A model generated the notes under the pieces. It saw nothing but the letters and a program-made list of their open reading frames with translations. It had not been told where the DNA came from and did not search any database. A stretch of 64,000 bases of DNA from Metallyticus violacea (Eukaryota > Arthropoda > Insecta > Mantodea > Metallyticidae): positions 2,745,001-2,809,000 of the forward strand of contig CM060831.1 of the NCBI GenBank assembly GCA_030762175.1. Reading direction: 5' to 3'. Positions 62,525-64,000 of the stretch are shown piece after piece (the first letter of the stretch is position 1; every line of letters starts with the position of its first letter). A program made the translations under genes and the position numbers.

Positions 62525-62897
62525 CATACAGCAGAAATTATCAGGATGATTTAAATACTTTTTTGACTTTAGTGAAAATAAGCTAGTGCTAATAAAATTC
62601 AAGAAAGCATATAATAAACCTAAGGTCATGCTAATAGACACCCGTTATGTTTTATTGATCACAATAATACATGGAAATCAAGCAATGTTTACTACAACTT
62701 ACCAATGTAGTGTTATCTTCATGTCTGAAGTTGGCACCATCATCTGTGTTTCTTGTTCGACCTCCTCTGCGTCCATGCCTAATCTTGACAGTGGCATTGA
62801 ACGCTGAACTTCTTTCAGTTACAGGAACATCAGCTGTAACTGTAGCACACAATATACAAATATGAACTAGCAGCAGGTAGACAAGACAGCTTTTCAT
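35644..62897 (-). CDS. Secreted coiled-coil fibrinogen-related protein (angiopoietin-like/scabrous-like), complete 9-exon model
   Basis: Exons in order: 62897-62703, 58935-58760, 56809-56616, 56528-56375, 54365-54107, 41509-41378, 41300-41168, 36119-35993, 35917-35644. Phases chain to 547 codons plus TGA. Residues 1-23 are a signal peptide ([17 protein letters not shown]). A basic patch [10 protein letters not shown] follows at 40-49. Residues about 70-255 are heptad-rich coiled coil. The fibrinogen C-terminal domain is about 284-498, with Cys pairs at HDCWELL/FVYCDMD and [35 protein letters not shown], a calcium-site-like DIDHDN, and GGWWYNGC. It is extracellular, likely oligomeric and ligand-binding; an immune lectin or a Scabrous/angiopoietin-type signalling role cannot be separated by eye. 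Odd features: an extra Cys in [10 protein letters not shown] and a 49-residue charged tail. It lies antisense to MAP3K4. Confidence 0.9.
35993..36119 (-). CDS. Fibrinogen-related gene exon 8
   Basis: It reads [20 protein letters not shown] and [17 protein letters not shown]. It holds the calcium-binding loop region and the second disulphide pair of the domain. Donor GTAAAG, acceptor GGTTTAG. Confidence 0.94.
36299..36609. repeat. 155 bp direct tandem duplication
   Basis: Two nearly identical units (36299-36453 and 36454-36608) start CCTTGGTGCCTTAAAGC. They contain CTAGTACTACCACTAGAACT and differ by very few bases, so the duplication is recent. The sequence after the second unit (GGTTCAAATCTAGC) looks like a tRNA B box, hinting at a SINE origin. 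Confidence 0.88.
36610..37269. other. Intron of the fibrinogen-related gene, no recognised feature
   Basis: Very AT-rich. Only short chance ORFs. Confidence 0.4.
37270..38420 (-). mobile_element. pogo/Tigger-type DNA transposon (CENP-B-like and DDE parts)
   Basis: The - strand reads, in order, a CENP-B-like helix-turn-helix (38396-38280: [30 protein letters not shown]). The DDE region follows (about 38070-37860: [31 protein letters not shown]). Then comes the C-terminal [20 protein letters not shown] and [11 protein letters not shown] near 37700-37580, with an acidic end near 37400. Frames are broken. Confidence 0.82.
38573..38835 (-). mobile_element. SINE family S1, well preserved
   Basis: - strand: AGCCGAGGTCATAGGTGC and B box GGTGTTCGAATCACACC head, CTGAGGTTTTTTCCAGG, CAAATGCCGGGTAGGTACCC, and tail GAGCATTAAACACTATTAAA. 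Confidence 0.88.
39500..40450 (-). mobile_element. LINE reverse-transcriptase N-terminal fragment
   Basis: The - strand near 39860-39960 reads [17 protein letters not shown] then RLLTELIN, the entry motif of non-LTR RTs (K.PG.DGIP.E..K). The upstream charged region (about 40100-40440) fits the linker between endonuclease and RT. Many frameshifts. Confidence 0.55.
40451..40839. other. Intron of the fibrinogen-related gene, no recognised feature
   Basis: AT-rich. Nothing recognised. Confidence 0.45.
40840..40990 (+). mobile_element. Solo PLE terminus with hammerhead-like motif
   Basis: At 40894-40922: CUGAAGA, stem II GAGAGC/GCUCUU, GAA, palindrome ACAUGU, triplet GUU, and CAG/CUG as stem I. 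It is followed by the family end GTGTCACCTAATACTGAC. Confidence 0.6.
41168..41300 (-). CDS. Fibrinogen-related gene exon 7
   Basis: It reads [20 protein letters not shown] and [17 protein letters not shown]. This is the central beta-sheet of the fibrinogen domain (family pattern L.I.LEDF....YA.Y). Acceptor TTGTTTTAG, donor GTATGT, ends phase 1. Confidence 0.94.
41378..41509 (-). CDS. Fibrinogen-related gene exon 6
   Basis: 44 codons, phase 0. [38 protein letters not shown]. It is a clear match to the family core V.QRR.DGS.DF.R.W..YK.GFGN..GEFWLG. Acceptor TTTTCAACAG, donor GTGAGA. Confidence 0.96.
41945..42345 (-). mobile_element. SINE family S1 split by a second tRNA-like SINE
   Basis: The S1 tail lies at 41945-42030 and the S1 body/head at 42140-42345 (GGCATTTGCCGTTTATGAGG as seen on +). 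Between them about 42040-42125 reads on the - strand as a tRNA-like unit. It has an A box TGGGATATAGTGGTAATC and B box AGGTTCCAACCC. Confidence 0.65.
42500..42560 (+). mobile_element. PLE terminus with degenerate hammerhead-like motif
   Basis: CTGATAA core (one base off), AAGACAACAGCTT, GAAAC then TTGTAC, at 42522-42548. Confidence 0.35.
42640..43860 (+). mobile_element. Penelope-like element 7 with RT core deleted
   Basis: 42767-43036 and 43228-43458 encode PLE N-terminal sequence ([36 protein letters not shown]). At about 43462 it jumps directly to the post-GIY-YIG tail ([31 protein letters not shown]). The RT and most of GIY-YIG are absent. It ends with a hammerhead-like motif at 43751-43780. 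Confidence 0.75.
43751..43780 (+). other. Hammerhead-like motif at PLE 7 end
   Basis: CUGAGGA, stem II GGGAGC/GCUCUU (two G-U pairs), GAAAC. The stem III palindrome is lost (ACUUUU). Confidence 0.45.
43990..44125 (-). mobile_element. Solo PLE terminus
   Basis: CACACTCTTATGCTTCACTT, GGGACCGGTTTGAAGAGACA and TCTTCAACCAGCTTGAC match the terminus at 48460-48551. Confidence 0.6.
44663..44945. mobile_element. Head-to-head pair of PLE termini (large palindrome)
   Basis: Arms at 44671-44786 and 44791-44895 are inverted copies of the PLE terminus (TTAATGCTTCACTTACTTGT and its complement). Each carries a CTGATGA-like core facing the other (44740-44769 on -, 44791-44820 on +). Little or no spacer. Confidence 0.7.
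44950..45740 (-). mobile_element. LINE fragment with RNase H
   Basis: The - strand 45506-45306 reads [20 protein letters not shown], the RNase H signature. 45184-44990 reads [20 protein letters not shown], a CCHC-like C-terminal motif. Together they are the 3' end of an I/Jockey-type LINE. Confidence 0.8.
45741..46129. other. Intron of the fibrinogen-related gene, no recognised feature
   Basis: No match seen. Confidence 0.4.
46130..46460 (-). mobile_element. tRNA-derived SINE, family S3
   Basis: - strand start: A box TGGTCTAGTGGTAGCATTA and B box AAGTTCAATTCCCTG at tRNA-like spacing. A body of about 250 bp follows, ending near GGAATCAGAGGGTGCAAC. Confidence 0.75.
46600..48551 (-). mobile_element. 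Penelope-like element 8, longest copy
   Basis: In - strand order: terminus with hammerhead-like motif (48512-48542), N-terminal [20 protein letters not shown] near 48380, RT fingers/palm in 48134-47727 ([38 protein letters not shown]). [12 protein letters not shown] follows, with the Tyr of YVDD replaced by a stop. Then come thumb and GIY-YIG remnants ([20 protein letters not shown], 47160-46906) and a tail [18 protein letters not shown]. About 1.95 kb, inactive. Confidence 0.88.
48512..48542 (-). other. Hammerhead-like motif at PLE 8 5' end
   Basis: UUGAAGA (one base off CUGANGA), stem II GAGAG/CUCUU, GAA, palindrome ACCGGU, and classic cleavage triplet GUC. UGG/CCA forms stem I. Confidence 0.5.
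48556..48640. repeat. (ATT)n and T-rich simple sequence
   Basis: ATT and GTT runs followed by TTTTATTT repeats. Confidence 0.8.
48641..49339. other. Intron of the fibrinogen-related gene, no recognised feature
   Basis: AT-rich. No coding or known repeat signature. Confidence 0.4.
49340..51155. repeat. Unclassified dispersed repeat X, copy 1, with internal tandem repeats
   Basis: It aligns in the same order with 59866-61020. Shared blocks include TTATGGCCTTATTAATTAAT, AACCACAAAAATTAATG, TAAATACATTTTATATGCTG and a tandem array. The array (about 50390-51150) repeats GAGCAATTTTTAAAT, an A-run, CTGATTT and TTTCAGAAC-like blocks every roughly 140-160 bp. No ORF. It carries a private insertion with a compound microsatellite. 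Confidence 0.7.
49661..49814. repeat. Compound microsatellite (TTC)n (TCC)n (ATT)n
   Basis: About 18 TTC, then about 7 TCC and about 17 ATT units, lightly interrupted. Confidence 0.95.
51156..52482 (+). mobile_element. Non-LTR LINE with most of the RT domain
   Basis: RT motifs in order: [11 protein letters not shown] (51200), [20 protein letters not shown] (51305), [20 protein letters not shown] (51475), catalytic [10 protein letters not shown] (51555), [31 protein letters not shown] (51750) and the C-terminal VFWGSNP...VIRILTN to 52354. A few frameshifts and a stop split it into four frames. It ends in (ATT)n. The CR1/Jockey-like order is clear; the clade is not. Confidence 0.9.
52483..52530. 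repeat. (ATT)n microsatellite, LINE 3' tail
   Basis: About 15 ATT units directly after GTGAATAAACT, fitting a LINE 3' end with a simple-repeat tail. Confidence 0.9.
52800..53910 (+). mobile_element. Mariner-superfamily transposon, family E, decayed
   Basis: Start near 52860 ([12 protein letters not shown]). [20 protein letters not shown] at 53538 holds the second catalytic Asp, and [20 protein letters not shown] at 53648 the third. The ENIEALQVG tail and [14 protein letters not shown] end follow. Frameshifts split these. Terminal repeats not assigned. Confidence 0.8.
53911..54106. other. Intron flank, no recognised feature
   Basis: Short AT-rich sequence before exon 5. Confidence 0.4.
54107..54365 (-). 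CDS. Fibrinogen-related gene exon 5
   Basis: It begins with the end of the coiled coil ([16 protein letters not shown]). It then has a Pro-rich hinge ([16 protein letters not shown]) and enters the fibrinogen domain: [35 protein letters not shown]. Acceptor TTCTTTCAG, donor GTAAGC, ends phase 0. Confidence 0.94.
54366..55299. other. Intron of the fibrinogen-related gene, no recognised feature
   Basis: AT-rich. No coding or known repeat signature noticed. Confidence 0.4.
55300..55860 (-). mobile_element. MULE-like transposase C-terminal fragment
   Basis: The - strand ORF 55813-55442 (123 codons, uninterrupted) has [40 protein letters not shown] and [14 protein letters not shown]. This is the PIY.RLA..ELL..C..G.TQN.NES....IW...PK pattern I associate with arthropod Mutator-like transposases. 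Flanks are decayed. Confidence 0.55.
56375..56528 (-). CDS. Fibrinogen-related gene exon 4 (coiled coil)
   Basis: It reads [40 protein letters not shown] and [10 protein letters not shown]. Heptad-spaced hydrophobics and two N-glycosylation sites (NIS, NMT). Acceptor AACCTTTCAG, donor GTAAGA, phases fit exons 3 and 5. It is too short to stand out as an ORF and was found from phase and homology of layout. Confidence 0.85.
56616..56809 (-). CDS. Fibrinogen-related gene exon 3 (coiled coil)
   Basis: It reads [40 protein letters not shown] and [15 protein letters not shown]. Strong coiled-coil heptads. Acceptor TTCAAG, donor GTAAGT. Confidence 0.88.
57056..58207 (+). mobile_element. Mariner family C, full-length copy, decayed
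   Basis: Terminal inverted repeats: GGGACTCTTCAATAAAGAAT at the left, with its near-complement ATTCTTTACTGAATGGCTCC at the right. ORF 57698-58048 carries [20 protein letters not shown]. The first Asp motif and others are broken. Same family at 26129 and 63406. Confidence 0.85.
58208..58759. other. Intron of the fibrinogen-related gene, no recognised feature
   Basis: No match seen. Confidence 0.4.
58760..58935 (-). CDS. Fibrinogen-related gene exon 2 (start of coiled coil)
   Basis: It reads [40 protein letters not shown] and [19 protein letters not shown]. Leucine heptads from VIQLLQRL onward. Acceptor GGTTTTACAG, donor GTCAGT, ends with two bases of an Arg codon. Confidence 0.88.
58936..59289. 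other. Intron of the fibrinogen-related gene, no recognised feature
   Basis: AT-rich, no match. Confidence 0.4.
59290..59830 (-). mobile_element. Penelope-like element 9, C-terminal end only
   Basis: The - strand has post-GIY-YIG remnants ([18 protein letters not shown], [17 protein letters not shown]). The terminus GAACATGTTTCACAGACCAT carries a hammerhead-like core at 59430-59458 (CCGAGGU, GAAAC then palindrome ACATGT). Confidence 0.65.
59866..61020. repeat. Unclassified dispersed repeat X, copy 2
   Basis: Same block order as 49340-51155, without the microsatellite insertion. Tandem units with GAGCAATTTTTAAAT recur at about 60690 and 60840, with a weaker unit near 61000. Divergence from copy 1 is clear but alignment is unambiguous by eye. 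Confidence 0.7.
61021..61470. other. Intron of the fibrinogen-related gene, no recognised feature
   Basis: Possibly 5' remnants of the LINE that follows. No motif seen. Confidence 0.35.
61471..62390 (+). mobile_element. Non-LTR LINE RT fragment
   Basis: [20 protein letters not shown] (61535-61600) is the RT motif before YADD, which is decayed after [26 protein letters not shown] follows. The end abuts a long compound microsatellite. Confidence 0.75.
62399..62520. repeat. Compound microsatellite (TTG)n (TTC)n (TTA)n
   Basis: About 11 TTG, 12 TTC and 17 TTA units, uninterrupted. It makes a spurious poly-Val/Leu/Ile ORF. Confidence 0.97.
62703..62897 (-). CDS. Fibrinogen-related gene exon 1 (signal peptide)
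   Basis: The ATG at 62897 is the only in-frame ATG of the exon and opens directly into a signal peptide ([20 protein letters not shown], cleavage likely after TA or ADV). Then come [40 protein letters not shown] and NTTL. 65 codons to donor GTAAGT at 62702. Two N-glycosylation sites (NAT, NTT). The basic [10 protein letters not shown] could be a furin-type or heparin-binding patch (inference). Confidence 0.85.
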
Positions 62898-63046
62898 TTT
62901 TAAAATGTGGTAACTACATCTGTCTCTCTGTGAGGTATGCACTTCTTTTGGTCTGCTGCTTTTTTGTCACTTTTTGGGCAGCTAGGAATGTGAAAGTCTC
63001 CATGTGGTCTGGTAAATGTATTACAGCTGCCAAAAGAGCAACAAGT

Positions 63047-63069
63047 TGTGTGTGTGAGAGAGAGAGATA
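63047..63069 (-). promoter_or_regulatory. GA/CA dinucleotide tract upstream of the fibrinogen-related gene
   Basis: On the + strand a (TG)n then (AG)n run, about 150 bases before the start codon. GAGA-type tracts are common in insect promoters. No TATA box was seen. Speculative. Confidence 0.2.
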
Positions 63070-63405
63070 GTTTGCAAAAAGTTGTTCATTACAAGTGATA
63101 GCTTTATCAGTTCACAGAAAAAAGAACAAATTAAAATAAAAATAGATAGAAGTTAAAGAGATGTCTTGTGTCATTTCAAGTGCAGCTGCCTATTCCAGTC
63201 CACACTCTTGTCATATGATGAATGACCTTACTCTCATTGCATCTGTTTCATTTCATTTTTTACTTCAGTTCTTTTTACAGAAGAACTCAGGCTAGTTGAG
63301 AATACTTCATCTGTCCACAGATAAACTTTTATTCCTCTTATGTTACAAATACTTTGAGGAATTTTATTGAAAAGTGGAAAAATAATTGCTTATATACTTA
63401 AATAC

Positions 63406-64000
63406 AAGAACTGTTCAATATAGAATGATTGTAATATTTTTTTCAACATAGTTTTATTCATCCTTATAATTTTGATAATTTTTTTTCAAAGTAGTCTCCG
63501 TTGGATGCAATGCACCTGTCCCAGCATTTCTACCAGTCTTCAAAGACATGCTGGAAACTGTATTTTGACATGGCTTTCAGAATTGCCTCTGCAACCTTTA
63601 CCACTGCTTCTGATGGTGTGAAATGTCTCCCATGAAGATGGTTCTTCAATTTGGGGAAAAGGAAAAAGACGCATGGAGCTAAATCTGGACTATATGTAGG
63701 ATGAGGGACATACATCAAATTCCTTTTTGTGAGATATTCAGCAACATTTGCAATGTGCGGCCATGCATTATCTAACTTGCTGCATGGATATGTGTCTTTT
63801 GCATGTGACATGGCCTTCAGGGTTTTCAAGACATCTCTGTAGAATTGCCCAGTTACAGTTGTGTGTGCAGGTACAACATGCTTGTAACCATCTTTAAATA
63901 ACAAAAAATGAGATGATCATAACTTTCCAGCACAATTGCTTTTTTTGGTATTGTTAATGATATAGCCAAGTTTCATCAGCATGATTACCTGGAAAGAAAA
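63406..64000 (-). mobile_element. Mariner family C, best-preserved transposase, cut by window end
   Basis: 124 uninterrupted codons (63904-63530) read YKHVVPAHTTVTGQFYRDVL, CSKLDNAWPHIANVAEYL with the second Asp intact, and HPTYSPDLAPCVFFLFPKLK where the third catalytic Asp is Val. It ends FQHVFEDW. The terminal repeat is at 63406 (GAACTGTTCAATATAGAATG). Confidence 0.88.

Noticed and set aside
62353..62586. 77-codon + strand ORF with poly-Val/Leu/Ile
   Set aside because: It is a translation of the (TTG)(TTC)(TTA) microsatellite.
1..64000. CRISPR arrays, operons, prophage or bacterial contamination
   Set aside because: Spliceosomal introns, SINEs and PLEs throughout; direct repeats are transposon ends and microsatellites.

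Overview
This is 64 kb of AT-rich, intron-rich animal DNA, almost certainly from an arthropod and probably an insect. A hemimetabolous lineage such as a cockroach or termite is a guess from the transposon mix. It holds parts of two protein-coding genes, and most of the rest is decayed transposable elements. There are no prokaryotic signals.

The left half (495-33061, + strand) carries eleven coding exons of a MAP3K4/MEKK4-type MAP kinase kinase kinase (Drosophila Mekk1 group). They cover the conserved N-terminal scaffold region up to the first residues of the kinase domain (ending ...WQRGIKIG). Splice phases chain correctly through all eleven. The 5' end lies before the window. The catalytic kinase exons were not found anywhere to the right, so they lie beyond 64 kb or are missing here. 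A middle stretch expected between the exons at 12.7 and 15.4 kb was also not found.

The right half (62897 down to 35644, - strand) carries a complete nine-exon model for a secreted fibrinogen-related protein of 547 residues. It has a signal peptide, a basic N-terminal patch, about 150 residues of heptad-rich coiled coil, a full fibrinogen C-terminal domain and an unusual charged C-terminal tail. If the MAP3K4 kinase exons lie beyond 64 kb, this gene is nested antisense inside one MAP3K4 intron of more than 30 kb.

The introns and flanks hold at least ten Penelope-like element (PLE) pieces with reverse transcriptase and GIY-YIG endonuclease motifs. They also hold several mariner families, pogo/Tigger, IS630-like and MULE-like transposases, non-LTR LINE fragments with RT or RNase H, and several tRNA-derived SINE families. 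Microsatellites and two copies of an unclassified dispersed repeat complete the set.

The best findings are as follows. (1) A recurring hammerhead-ribozyme-like module sits at PLE termini and in both arms of a 298 bp inverted-repeat element, which landed exactly on a MAP3K4 splice donor and duplicated it. (2) A three-level nest, PLE inside SINE inside mariner, has readable target-site duplications for the PLE and SINE. (3) A 147 bp tandem triplication of the end of a MAP3K4 exon keeps the GT donor only in the first copy.
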